Below are positions 40,870 through 49,733 of a stretch of DNA of 64,000 nt, one piece after another. The DNA comes from CAITSH01 sp025356665 (lineage in GTDB: Bacteria > Pseudomonadota > Gammaproteobacteria > Burkholderiales > SG8-39). The position numbers were made by a program, and so were the translations under genes. The notes beneath the pieces are model-generated. The model saw only the letters and a list, made by a program, of their open reading frames with translations, ran no database searches and was not told where the DNA came from. Where the stretch lies: contig JANXRV010000019.1 in the NCBI GenBank assembly GCA_025356665.1, positions 124,001 through 188,000 on the forward strand, written 5' to 3'. Each line of letters starts with the position of its first letter. The first letter of the stretch is position 1.

Positions 40870-42825
40870 TTGCACGAGGCTGGGCAACTCGACAGTGCAG
40901 AGGCGGCCTACCGCAAGCTTCTGGCGCTCGCGCCCCGGCACGGCGCCGCGATCCACCTGCTTGGCTTGATCAGCCATCAACGCGGCGATCACTTCACCGC
41001 GCTACGCGAGATCGAGCGCGCCATCGCGATTGACAAGGCTGTGCCGCTCTATCACTTCAATCGCGGCAACGTCCTGCTTGCGCTCGGGAGACCGGATGAA
41101 GCTTGTATGGCTTTTAACACCGCGCTGGTGATCAAGCCGGACTATGCGGCGGCACGCTACAACCACGCCAAGTCATTGGCACAACTGCAGCAGTACGCCG
41201 AAGCGATTAGCGCATTTCGGACCCTGCCAGCCGACCTGCCCGGGCTGCGGCACGACTTCGCCATGGCCCTGCTCGGCGAGGCGGCCAGGCATGGCGGCGA
41301 TGAAAACGCCCTTCTGGACGAGGCGATCGGGCTGCAGGCCAAATCCTGGCAGTCCGCCCCCGATCCATTCGAAGCACGGGCGGCGCTTGGCTGGGCGCTG
41401 GAACAGCGCAAACGCTGGAGCGAGGCGGCCCGGGAGTACGAAGGTGCACTAGCGCTGAATCCGGGCTCGGCAAAGGTGCACAACAACCTGGCCAATTGCT
41501 ACAACCAGCTGGGTCGCATCAGCGAGGCGGTGGAACATTACCGCAAACTATATGCGATCGCCCCGGATTTTCCCGATGCCCTGACCAGCGTGCTGGCCAA
41601 CCTCAACTATGATCCGGCGGCGACCCCGCAACAGGTGTTCGAGGAACACTGCGCCTGGGCTCAAGCGGCCGCGTCCCCGCATTACCACTCCGCCCCTCGC
41701 TTCGACAACAATCCTGACGCGGCGCGTCCCCTGCGCGTGGGCTTTATTTCTCCCGACCTGCGCCGCCACCCGGTGAGCTATATTTTTGCGCCCATTCTCG
41801 CCGCCTTCGATCCGCGCAAAGTTGAAACGGTCTGCTATTACAACTTCCCGCAAAAGGATGTCGTCACCGAACGGCTGCAAGCGCTGGCGGGCACTTGGCG
41901 TGACGTCGCCGCGCTGTCCGACGAGCAACTGCACGACCTGATTGGAAGCGACCGCATAGACATCCTGGTAGACCTTGCCGGTCATACCATCCATAACCGC
42001 CTGATGGTGTTTGCGCGCCGCGCAGCGCCGCTGCAGGTTAGTTGGCTCGGTTATTTCAATACCACCGGCCTCGCAAGCATGGATTACTTCATTTCCGATC
42101 CGCACTCCTCCCCAGCGGGTCAGGAGCAGTATTTCAGCGAAAAACTGCTCCGCCTACCAGACACGCGCTTCTGTTACCAAGCCTCGGAATTCATGCCGCC
42201 GGTTAGCGATCCGCCTTTCTTGCGCAACGGCCATATCAGCTTCGGCTGTTTCAACAACTTGTCCAAGGTGAACGCGCGCGTTTTGCAGGTTTGGGCGGGC
42301 GTGCTCACCGCTGTTCCGCAATCGCGCCTGATATTGCAGGCTTCGGCCCTCGACGATGTGTCAAACCGCGAACGCTTCACGCAGCTTGCCAGCCGCGCCG
42401 GCATCGCGCCGGAGCGGCTGGAGTTGCGCGGCTTCAAGCCGGTCGCCGCCGCGCCCTTCGCCTATCACGATATCGACATCGCACTCGATCCATTTCCTTT
42501 TTGCGGCGGCATGACCAGCCTCGAGTCGCTATGGATGGGCGTGCCGGTCGTCACCCTGGCACAGACCATGATCGCTGGACGCCAGACCATGTCCCTGTTG
42601 GCTAACCTGGGTCTGGATGACCTGACTGCGGCAGACGAGCAAGCCTATATCGACATCGCCAACAGGCTGGCACAAGACCGCGTCCGCTTGGCCGAACTGC
42701 GCAAAACCCTGCGCCCCCGATTCGCAGCGTCCCCGCTGCAGGACTATGCAAAATTCACCCGCTCGCTCGAAGACGCCTTCCACGGCATGTGGCATACCCG
42801 GCTGGCAGCAAGAACGAGCCCGTAA
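40870..42825 (+). CDS. TPR protein with O-GlcNAc transferase-like (GT41) domain
   Basis: At least 651 residues from TTG 40870. The N-terminal half has TPR units (AGQLDSAEAAYRKLLALAP, EIERAIAIDKAVPLYHFNRG, AAREYEGALALNPGSAKVHN). The C-terminal half is GT41-like: RVGFISPDLRRHPVSYIF near residue 280, WLGYFNTTGLASMDYFISD, and the nucleotide-sugar part FCGGMTSLESLWMGVPVVTL. It probably glycosylates a cytoplasmic protein. The coding frame continues without ATG, GTG or TTG back to the suhB stop. CTG at 40786, 7 nt after GGAAAGG, would add 28 residues of plausible TPR-like sequence, so the true start is uncertain. Confidence 0.85.
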   Translation: MHEAGQLDSAEAAYRKLLALAPRHGAAIHLLGLISHQRGDHFTALREIERAIAIDKAVPLYHFNRGNVLLALGRPDEACMAFNTALVIKPDYAAARYNHAKSLAQLQQYAEAISAFRTLPADLPGLRHDFAMALLGEAARHGGDENALLDEAIGLQAKSWQSAPDPFEARAALGWALEQRKRWSEAAREYEGALALNPGSAKVHNNLANCYNQLGRISEAVEHYRKLYAIAPDFPDALTSVLANLNYDPAATPQQVFEEHCAWAQAAASPHYHSAPRFDNNPDAARPLRVGFISPDLRRHPVSYIFAPILAAFDPRKVETVCYYNFPQKDVVTERLQALAGTWRDVAALSDEQLHDLIGSDRIDILVDLAGHTIHNRLMVFARRAAPLQVSWLGYFNTTGLASMDYFISDPHSSPAGQEQYFSEKLLRLPDTRFCYQASEFMPPVSDPPFLRNGHISFGCFNNLSKVNARVLQVWAGVLTAVPQSRLILQASALDDVSNRERFTQLASRAGIAPERLELRGFKPVAAAPFAYHDIDIALDPFPFCGGMTSLESLWMGVPVVTLAQTMIAGRQTMSLLANLGLDDLTAADEQAYIDIANRLAQDRVRLAELRKTLRPRFAASPLQDYAKFTRSLEDAFHGMWHTRLAARTSP

Positions 42826-42868
42826 TACCGGCAGGCCCGAAATCAATACCAACGATTACACTGTCGCC

Positions 42869-44455
42869 ATGCTGACAAAACACCACCTAAAACTTCAGCG
42901 CTTCCTGCGAAGCATGGCACTTTTGTTTTTTGCCTCGCTCGCCATCGCCGCGCAGGCCGCACAGCTGCGTATCGGGCTTGGGGCGGATGTGACTTCGATC
43001 GACCCGCATCAGATCAATATCGCCCCCAACAACGCCGTTGACTGGCATATTTTCGAGGCGCTGACACATGTCGACGCCGACACGCGCCTTGTTCCGGGAC
43101 TGGCAACATCATGGCGTGCCATCGACGGCACAACCTGGGAGTTCAAGCTGCGCCGCGGCGTGAAATTTCACGATGGCGCAGATTTTACGGCAGAAGACGT
43201 GGCTTTTTCCATTGACCGCGCCACCGAACTTGGCGCCAAGGGTGGACAGTTCGCCAATTTCGTCAAACCCATCGTGTCGAAACAAATACTTGACCCATAC
43301 ACCATCCGCTTCAAAACCGCGATGCCCTACGCGATATTGCCTTACGACCTGAATTCGATCTATATCGTTTCGCGCAAGTCGGCAGCCGGTGCCGGCACGG
43401 AAGATTTCAATTCGGGCAAGGCCGCCATTGGCACCGGCCCCTTCAAGCTCGCCACATTCAGGCGCGGCGATCGCGTTGAATTGGTCCGGAATGAAAGCTA
43501 CTGGGCTGACAAGCCCGCCTGGGAGAAAGTGACCTTGCGCATCCTGCCCAGCGACCCGGCTCGAACCGCCGCGCTGCTGGCCGGCGACGTCGACGCCATT
43601 GAAAACATACCAACCGCCGATACAGCGCGCATCAAGGCGAACGCCAATTTTCGGCTTGAGCAAAAGGTCTCATGGCGAACAATTTTTTTCCATCTTGACC
43701 AGTACCGCGACCATCCACCCGGCGTGACTGACAAAAGCGGCAAGACCCTGGCAAAAAACCCATTCCAGGATGTGCGTGTGCGTGAAGCCCTCGCCCTTGC
43801 CATCAACCGTCAGGCTATTGTCGAGCGCGCCATGGAGGGCTTTGCCTTGGCGGCGGGCAATATCGTCGCGCCGCCGGTATTCGGCCATAACGCCACCGTC
43901 AAGCCAGCCGCTTACGATCCAGATACCGCGAAAAAATTGCTCGCCGCCGCCGGTTACCCAGACGGGTTTTCTATCGTCCTTGCCGCACCCAACAATCGCT
44001 ATGTCAATGATGACCAGGTCGCCCAGGTCGTCGCGCAAATGCTGGCAAGAGTCGGTATCACCGTATCGCGTGTCGAAACCCATCCAGCCGCGAGCTATTT
44101 CACCAAGGCGCGTAATGGCGACTTTGCTTTTGCCATGCTCGGCTGGGGATCGTTTGGCGCGGACTTGGCACTGCGCACGCTGGTGGCCACCAGCAATGCC
44201 GAAAAGGGATACGGCACCTGGAACTGGGGGCGCTACAGCAACCCGCGGGTTGATCAATTGGTCGAACAGGCGCTTGCCTCGGTCGACCCGGCCAGACGCG
44301 AAGCGGCGGCACGCGAAGCCATGGGCATCGCCATGAAGGACTATGCCGTCATCCCGGTGCACCACCAGATCGCCTCTTGGGCGATGAAAAAGGGACTCGC
44401 CTACACACCGCGCACCGATGAGTTTACTTTCGCGCGACACTTCCGGCCGCAGTAA
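42869..44455 (+). CDS. Peptide-type ABC transporter substrate-binding protein (SBP family 5)
   Basis: A 528-residue periplasmic binding protein of the DppA/OppA cluster. A signal peptide spans about residues 1-32 (hydrophobic ALLFFASLAIAAQAA). The mature start LRIGLGADVTSIDPHQ and the WEFKLRRGVKFHDGADFTAEDV segment are diagnostic. The frame extends upstream into the GT41 gene, but ATG 42869 precedes the signal peptide. It leads a five-gene set with two permeases and two ATPases. Ligand unknown: peptide, opine, nickel complex or other. Confidence 0.94.
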   Translation: MLTKHHLKLQRFLRSMALLFFASLAIAAQAAQLRIGLGADVTSIDPHQINIAPNNAVDWHIFEALTHVDADTRLVPGLATSWRAIDGTTWEFKLRRGVKFHDGADFTAEDVAFSIDRATELGAKGGQFANFVKPIVSKQILDPYTIRFKTAMPYAILPYDLNSIYIVSRKSAAGAGTEDFNSGKAAIGTGPFKLATFRRGDRVELVRNESYWADKPAWEKVTLRILPSDPARTAALLAGDVDAIENIPTADTARIKANANFRLEQKVSWRTIFFHLDQYRDHPPGVTDKSGKTLAKNPFQDVRVREALALAINRQAIVERAMEGFALAAGNIVAPPVFGHNATVKPAAYDPDTAKKLLAAAGYPDGFSIVLAAPNNRYVNDDQVAQVVAQMLARVGITVSRVETHPAASYFTKARNGDFAFAMLGWGSFGADLALRTLVATSNAEKGYGTWNWGRYSNPRVDQLVEQALASVDPARREAAAREAMGIAMKDYAVIPVHHQIASWAMKKGLAYTPRTDEFTFARHFRPQ

Positions 44456-44473
44456 GCGCAAAGCACTGACAGA

Positions 44474-45451
44474 ATGCTCGTCTACATCATCCGTCGACTG
44501 ATGCAAAGCGTGTTGGTGCTGTTCGCCATGTCTGTTCTGGTCTTCGCCGGGGTATTTGCCATCGGCAATCCGGTCGACATCCTCATCAACCCGCAGGCGG
44601 ACCAGGCGGAGATTGCCAGGGTTACCACCGCCATGGGACTGGACAAACCGCTTTGGGAGCAATACACCGTGTTCCTCAAGCAGGCGGCGGTGGGTGATCT
44701 GGGCAAATCCTTTGTCTACAACATACCGGCGATAAAACTCATTCTCGAACGCCTGCCCGCGACAATGGAATTAGCCCTCTCAGCCATGCTGATTGCCGTG
44801 TTGCTGGGAATTCCGCTCGGACTATGGGCCGGCATGCGTCCGGATTCCTGGCCCGGCAGGTTGATCATGAGCGGTTCCATCCTCGGCTTTTCCCTGCCCA
44901 CCTTCTGGGTCGGACTGATGCTGATCATGGTGTTCTCCGTTCAACTCGGATGGCTGCCCTCCAACGGCCGCGGCGAGACGCGCGAACTATTGGGCGTGGC
45001 GGTCAGTTTTCTCACCATCGACGGCCTGTCCCATCTGGTCATGCCGGCCGTCAATCTGGCTTTGTTCAAACTCTCTCTGATCATACGGCTCACCCGGTCG
45101 GGCACCCGCGAGGCCCTGCAGCAGGACTACGTGAAGTTCGCCCGCGCCAAGGGTCTGCCCATGCGCCGCGTGATCGGCGTGCACGTGCTAAAAAACATCA
45201 TGATTCCCATTATAACGGTCATAGGCTTGGAGTTTGGCTCGGTCATCGCCTTCGCCATCGTCACCGAATCGGTGTTCGCCTGGCCAGGCATGGGCAAGCT
45301 CATCATCGACTCAATCAATGTGCTGGACCGTCCCGTCATCGTGGCGTATCTGTGCGTCATCGTGATCCTGTTCATTTTCATCAACCTCGCCGTCGACCTG
45401 GTGTATTCGCTACTCGACCCCAGGGTGCGACTCGGTGATGCGCAGCGCTGA
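44474..45451 (+). CDS. ABC transporter permease, DppB type
   Basis: A 325-residue inner-membrane permease. The N-terminal MLVYIIRRLMQSVLVLFAMS helix is typical of DppB/OppB. The EAA loop near residues 210-240 has EALQQDYVKFARAKGLP. About six transmembrane helices. It forms a heterodimer with the next gene product and lies 18 bp after the binding-protein gene. Confidence 0.94.
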   Translation: MLVYIIRRLMQSVLVLFAMSVLVFAGVFAIGNPVDILINPQADQAEIARVTTAMGLDKPLWEQYTVFLKQAAVGDLGKSFVYNIPAIKLILERLPATMELALSAMLIAVLLGIPLGLWAGMRPDSWPGRLIMSGSILGFSLPTFWVGLMLIMVFSVQLGWLPSNGRGETRELLGVAVSFLTIDGLSHLVMPAVNLALFKLSLIIRLTRSGTREALQQDYVKFARAKGLPMRRVIGVHVLKNIMIPIITVIGLEFGSVIAFAIVTESVFAWPGMGKLIIDSINVLDRPVIVAYLCVIVILFIFINLAVDLVYSLLDPRVRLGDAQR

Positions 45452-45454
45452 AGC

Positions 45455-46339
45455 ATGAAAGCCGACCAGACGCCCTTTCAGCGCATTTGCGCCGACTTCG
45501 CCGCCAGCAGGCTGGCGCTTGCCGGACTGGCCCTGCTCGTCCTTATTCTGCTCGTTGCGGTCCTCGCGCCCCTCGTGTCACCACAAAACCCCTACGACCT
45601 CGCGCAACTGGATGTGCTGGACAGCCGACTGCCGCCGGGTGCGCAGTCGGGCGACGGAAAAATGACCCATTGGCTTGGCACCGACGATCAGGGGCGCGAC
45701 ATGCTGTCGGGCATTTTTTACGGACTGCGCATCTCCATCCTTGTCGGCATCAGCGCCACTGTGGCGGCGCTAAGCATAGGCCTGGCGGTCGGCCTGCTCG
45801 CGGCCTACTTTGGCGGCAGGACTGACACCATCATCATGCGCATCGTCGATATCCAGCTGTCGTTTCCCGCCATACTCATCGCGCTCATTCTGCTGGCATT
45901 GCTTGGCCAGGGCACTGGCAAGATCATCATTGCCCTGATCACCGTGCAATGGGCCTACTACGCGCGCACCGTGCGCGGCACGGCACTGGTGGAGCGGCGC
46001 AAGGAATACATCGAGGCCGCCTCATGCCTCGCGCTCTCCCCCGCGCGCATTGTGTTCCGCCACCTGCTGCCAAACTGCCTTCCACCGCTGATCGTGGTTG
46101 CAACGGTTCAGGTCGCGGCGGCGATCGCCCTCGAAGCCACACTATCTTTCCTGGGCCTCGGCCTGCCTATTACCGAACCTTCGCTTGGCCTGCTGATCGC
46201 CAATGGATTTTCCTATTTGCTCTCGGGAAAGTACTGGATAAGTTTTTTTCCCGGACTGGCACTGCTGCTCACCATCGTAAGCATCAACCTCGTCGCCGAC
46301 CAACTGCGCGATGTGCTCAACCCAAGGCTGCAAAAATGA
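45455..46339 (+). CDS. ABC transporter permease, DppC type
   Basis: A 294-residue partner permease. After a short cytoplasmic start it has a transmembrane helix, then the conserved LGTDDQGRDMLSGIFYGLR segment, and an EAA loop with RRKEYIEAASCLALSPARIVF. It starts 3 bp after the first permease gene and overlaps the first ATPase gene by 4 bp. Confidence 0.94.
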   Translation: MKADQTPFQRICADFAASRLALAGLALLVLILLVAVLAPLVSPQNPYDLAQLDVLDSRLPPGAQSGDGKMTHWLGTDDQGRDMLSGIFYGLRISILVGISATVAALSIGLAVGLLAAYFGGRTDTIIMRIVDIQLSFPAILIALILLALLGQGTGKIIIALITVQWAYYARTVRGTALVERRKEYIEAASCLALSPARIVFRHLLPNCLPPLIVVATVQVAAAIALEATLSFLGLGLPITEPSLGLLIANGFSYLLSGKYWISFFPGLALLLTIVSINLVADQLRDVLNPRLQK

Positions 46340-47352
46340 GCGACACGGTGCTCAGCGTAAAGGGATTGCAAACGCATTTTTTTACCAGGCAGGGCATGAT
46401 CCGGGCCGTGGATGACGTCAGCTTTTCAGTCTCACGCGGCAAGATCATGGGGCTGGTCGGCGAATCCGGATCCGGAAAATCGATGACCGGCTATTCCATC
46501 ATGGGCCTGATTGATCCGCCGGGGCAGATAGTCTCGGGGCAGATTCTGCTGAACGGGCAGGACCTGCGCACACTCGGTCCCTCGGCCATGCAGAAGCTGC
46601 GCGGCGATCGCATCGCGATGATCTTTCAGGATCCCATGATGACGCTCAACCCGGTGTTACGCGTGGACACCCAGATGGTCGAGGCCATTCACGCACATCG
46701 AAAGATTTCCGCGAAGGCCGCGCTTACCGAGGCGCGTGATGCGCTGGAGCGCGTCGGCATCCCCTCCCCCGACGAGCGCCTGAAGTCCTACCCCCACCAA
46801 TTTTCCGGTGGAATGCGCCAGCGCGTTGCCATCGCCATTGCCCTGCTCAACAAGCCCGATCTCATCATTGCCGATGAACCCACCACCGCGCTGGACGTCA
46901 CCATCCAGGGACAAATACTTCACGAGATACAAAAGCTTTGCCGTGAAACGGGCACGGCGCTCATATGGATCACCCACGACTTGTCGGTCATCGCAGGGCT
47001 CGCCGACGAAGTCAGCGTCATGTATGCCGGCAAACTGGTCGAACAAGGCGGCGTCAACGATGTTCTCTCCCACCCCGCACATCCCTACACGCGCGGACTG
47101 ATCCGCTCGGTTCCGGGCAGCAATGTGCGCGGCAAACCCCTGCATCAGATTCCCGGCATGACGCCATCCCTGCTGGACCTGCCCGTTGGCTGCGCGTTTC
47201 GCGAGCGCTGCGACCGCGCCAGTACCCGCTGTAACGCGGACCCTCTGCCGGAGCCGCGACCAAACGGCGGCGTATTCCGTTGCTTTCACTCCTGCGACGA
47301 AACAACAATGATGGAAGCCACGACGGAACCGCCGTCTGCAGCAACACCATGA
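46336..47352 (+). CDS. ABC transporter ATPase, DppD type
   Basis: A 338-residue ATPase. Walker A GESGSGKS lies near residues 40-47, signature SGGMRQRVAIAIAL near 155, Walker B LIIADEPTTALD near 176. The C-terminal oligopeptide-transporter extension has GCAFRERCDRASTRCNADP, whose cysteines may bind an Fe-S cluster in some homologues. The frame is open far upstream, but the ATG at 46336 overlaps the permease stop as ATGA. The end overlaps the next ATPase. Confidence 0.94.
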   Translation: MSDTVLSVKGLQTHFFTRQGMIRAVDDVSFSVSRGKIMGLVGESGSGKSMTGYSIMGLIDPPGQIVSGQILLNGQDLRTLGPSAMQKLRGDRIAMIFQDPMMTLNPVLRVDTQMVEAIHAHRKISAKAALTEARDALERVGIPSPDERLKSYPHQFSGGMRQRVAIAIALLNKPDLIIADEPTTALDVTIQGQILHEIQKLCRETGTALIWITHDLSVIAGLADEVSVMYAGKLVEQGGVNDVLSHPAHPYTRGLIRSVPGSNVRGKPLHQIPGMTPSLLDLPVGCAFRERCDRASTRCNADPLPEPRPNGGVFRCFHSCDETTMMEATTEPPSAATP

Positions 47353-48350
47353 CCCTACCCGCCCTGCTGCAACTTCACGGCGTTTCGCGCCGCTTCGTCA
47401 AACAGCTGGATACCGCTGAAAAACTGGCCAACCTTCTCGGCGCAAATATTCGCGAAGAAGTGGTTCATGCCGTGGACAAGGTCGATCTGTGCGTCACGCA
47501 GGGCGAAGTGGTTGGCTTGGTGGGCGAGTCGGGCTGTGGCAAATCCACCCTGGGACGTCTTGCCGCGGGCTTGCAACTTCCCGATGAGGGCGAGCGCCTT
47601 TGGCGCGGCAAGCCGGTCGCGACCATGCAGGCGGGCGAAAGACGCACGACACAGTTGGCGATACAGATGATTTTTCAAGATCCCTACGCCTCACTCAATC
47701 CGCGCATGCGCGTCGAAGACCTTATTGGCGAGGCGCCAATCGTGCACGGACTGGTTTCAGTCGGAGAAAAGCGGGACTATGTCGCCAGCCTGCTGGAGAA
47801 AGTCGGCATGGACCCCAGCCTGATGCGACGGTTTCCGCATCAATTCTCAGGCGGGCAGCGGAGTCGCATCGGTATCGCGCGCGCGCTGGCGGTAAAGCCG
47901 GAGTTTCTGGTCTGCGACGAGGCCGTTGCGGCGCTCGATGTATCCATACAGGCACAGGTTCTGAACCTGTTCATGGCTCTGCGCCACGATCTGGCGCTTA
48001 CCTACTTGTTCATCAGCCACGACCTTGGCGTGGTACGTCACCTGTCCGACCGTGTTGTCATCATGTACCTTGGGCGCGTGCTCGAAACCGCACCAACCGA
48101 AGCGCTTTTTTCCCGCCCCAGTCATCCGTACACACAAGCCCTGCTTGCCGAAGTGCCGCGCCTTGATCTTCGACACCGCAGCTACGCGCTGATCAAGGGT
48201 GAAATCCCCTCACCGCTGCATCCTCCCTCCGGCTGCCATTTTCATCCGCGATGCCCCCACGCCATGCCACGCTGCAAGACCGAACAACCCGCCCTGCGCG
48301 AAGTCGCCCCGCTGCGATTTACCGCGTGCCACCTCAATGACCAGCAATGA
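47349..48350 (+). CDS. ABC transporter ATPase, DppF type
   Basis: A 333-residue second ATPase. Walker A GESGCGKSTLGRLAAG, signature SGGQRSRIGIARAL, and Walker B FLVCDEAVAALD (Val where Ser or Thr is usual after the Glu-Ala pair). The C-terminal extension has GCHFHPRCPHAMPRC. The ATG overlaps the preceding stop as ATGA, which rules out the longer upstream frame. It completes the transporter. Confidence 0.94.
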   Translation: MTLPALLQLHGVSRRFVKQLDTAEKLANLLGANIREEVVHAVDKVDLCVTQGEVVGLVGESGCGKSTLGRLAAGLQLPDEGERLWRGKPVATMQAGERRTTQLAIQMIFQDPYASLNPRMRVEDLIGEAPIVHGLVSVGEKRDYVASLLEKVGMDPSLMRRFPHQFSGGQRSRIGIARALAVKPEFLVCDEAVAALDVSIQAQVLNLFMALRHDLALTYLFISHDLGVVRHLSDRVVIMYLGRVLETAPTEALFSRPSHPYTQALLAEVPRLDLRHRSYALIKGEIPSPLHPPSGCHFHPRCPHAMPRCKTEQPALREVAPLRFTACHLNDQQ

Positions 48351-48414
48351 ACAGGCTTGAGCGCGGATGAATAGCCTGAAGAAGCACGACTGGCGCGGGT
48401 TTTCAGACGATTGT

Positions 48415-48441
48415 AGGGGCGCGCGTCCGCCATGCGCCCCT
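48415..48441. repeat. Inverted repeat AGGGGCGC / GCGCCCCT at the MFS gene start
   Basis: Perfect 8-bp arms (48415-48422 and 48434-48441) around an 11-nt loop. The right arm overlaps the first possible ATG of the MFS gene. The ttgtagGGGCGC form resembles dispersed intergenic palindromes of proteobacterial genomes, but no second copy is seen in this window. Confidence 0.45.
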
Positions 48442-49715
48442 TACGCAAGCCAAGCCTCGGGCTGCTCACCATGGCGAAGCCTTCCGTGAGCAGCACCACG
48501 CCAGGAGAACAAAGCGGCTACGCTGTTTTTCGCATTCGCGACTATCGCTTGCTGATTGGAGGATCCTTTCTCACGACCATCCTGCAACAAACCCAGGCCG
48601 TCGCCCTGGGCTGGGATATATACGAGCGTACCGGTTCGGCCATGGCCCTTGCCTGGATGGGCCTTGTCCAATTTATCCCCGTCATGCTGCTATTTTTGCC
48701 CGCCGGCCAACTCGCCGACCGCTACGACCGGCGGTGGATCATGGTGCTGTCGCAATTACTGTGGTGCGCCGGATCTATCGAGCTCGCCGTGACTGCCTGG
48801 ACCAATGCCAGTGTCAGTTGGATGTATATCGGCCTTGCCACCAGCGGCGCGGCGATGATGATCAATCGCCCCTCGCGCGATGCGCTGGTGCCGCAGGTCG
48901 TGCCACTGCCCCTGCTCGCGCGGGCGGTGGCGTGGAACTCGAGCAGCTTTCAGATTGCATCGGTCGTCGGTCCGATGCTGGCTGGAATTTTTATCGCAAT
49001 GGGCGGCGCCCTGCCTGTGTATTCGCTCAACGCTGCCCTGGCAATTGTTTCACTCGGGCTTACGATCGCTATCGGAGTACGTCCATCGGCAACAAAGCAG
49101 CGCGCAATTTCCTGGGGCGAGGCCTTCGCCGGGCTAGCCCATGTATGGAAGACCAAAGTCATACTCGGACTGATGGCGATCGATTTGTTTGTCATCGTCA
49201 TGGGCGGCGTTTCCGCCTTGTTACCAATCTTCGCCAAGGACATCCTTCATGTCGGTCCCGCCGGTCTGGGCTGGCTCTCGGCCGCCCCGGCGCTCGGCGC
49301 CATTGCCATGGCCCTGCTGCAAGGCCATCGCAGGCCTTACCAAAGAAGTGGTCGCATCTTCATCGCGGCGATGGCCGGATATAGCGCTGCCATGCTGACC
49401 TTCGGGTTATCGCACTGGTTCTGGCTGTCGTTCGCCGCGCTGCTGTTCGGCGGAGCCTGTGATTTCACCGGTGCGGTCATACGCCAGACCGTATTGCAGC
49501 TGCAAACACCCGATAATTTGAGGGGCCGCGTATCCGCGGTCAACCGCGTGTTCATCAGCTCATCCAACGAACTCGGTGCCTTCCGCGCCGGCCTGCTGAC
49601 CTCTTTAGCCAGCCCGGCGGTAACCGTAGTTGCGGGCGGCATCGCCACGCTGGCGTTCGTGGCTGTCGGCATCCGCCTGTTCCCATCCTTGCGCCGGCTA
49701 GGCCGGCTTGAATAA
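48432..49715 (+). CDS. MFS transporter (MFS_3 / EntS-like exporter)
   Basis: Up to 427 residues with about 12 transmembrane helices. Family marks are FRIRDYRLLIGGSFLTTI, LPAGQLADRYDRRWIM (the loop 2-3 motif) and the late NLRGRVSAVNRVFI segment. EntS-like proteins export siderophores or other small molecules, but the substrate here is unknown. The first ATG at 48432 lies inside a hairpin; ATG 48471 gives a more usual N terminus. Neither has a strong ribosome binding site. It is convergent with lapD, 18 bp apart. Confidence 0.88.
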   Translation: MRPLRKPSLGLLTMAKPSVSSTTPGEQSGYAVFRIRDYRLLIGGSFLTTILQQTQAVALGWDIYERTGSAMALAWMGLVQFIPVMLLFLPAGQLADRYDRRWIMVLSQLLWCAGSIELAVTAWTNASVSWMYIGLATSGAAMMINRPSRDALVPQVVPLPLLARAVAWNSSSFQIASVVGPMLAGIFIAMGGALPVYSLNAALAIVSLGLTIAIGVRPSATKQRAISWGEAFAGLAHVWKTKVILGLMAIDLFVIVMGGVSALLPIFAKDILHVGPAGLGWLSAAPALGAIAMALLQGHRRPYQRSGRIFIAAMAGYSAAMLTFGLSHWFWLSFAALLFGGACDFTGAVIRQTVLQLQTPDNLRGRVSAVNRVFISSSNELGAFRAGLLTSLASPAVTVVAGGIATLAFVAVGIRLFPSLRRLGRLE

Positions 49716-49733
49716 CGCGGCAGCCCTGCGCTG

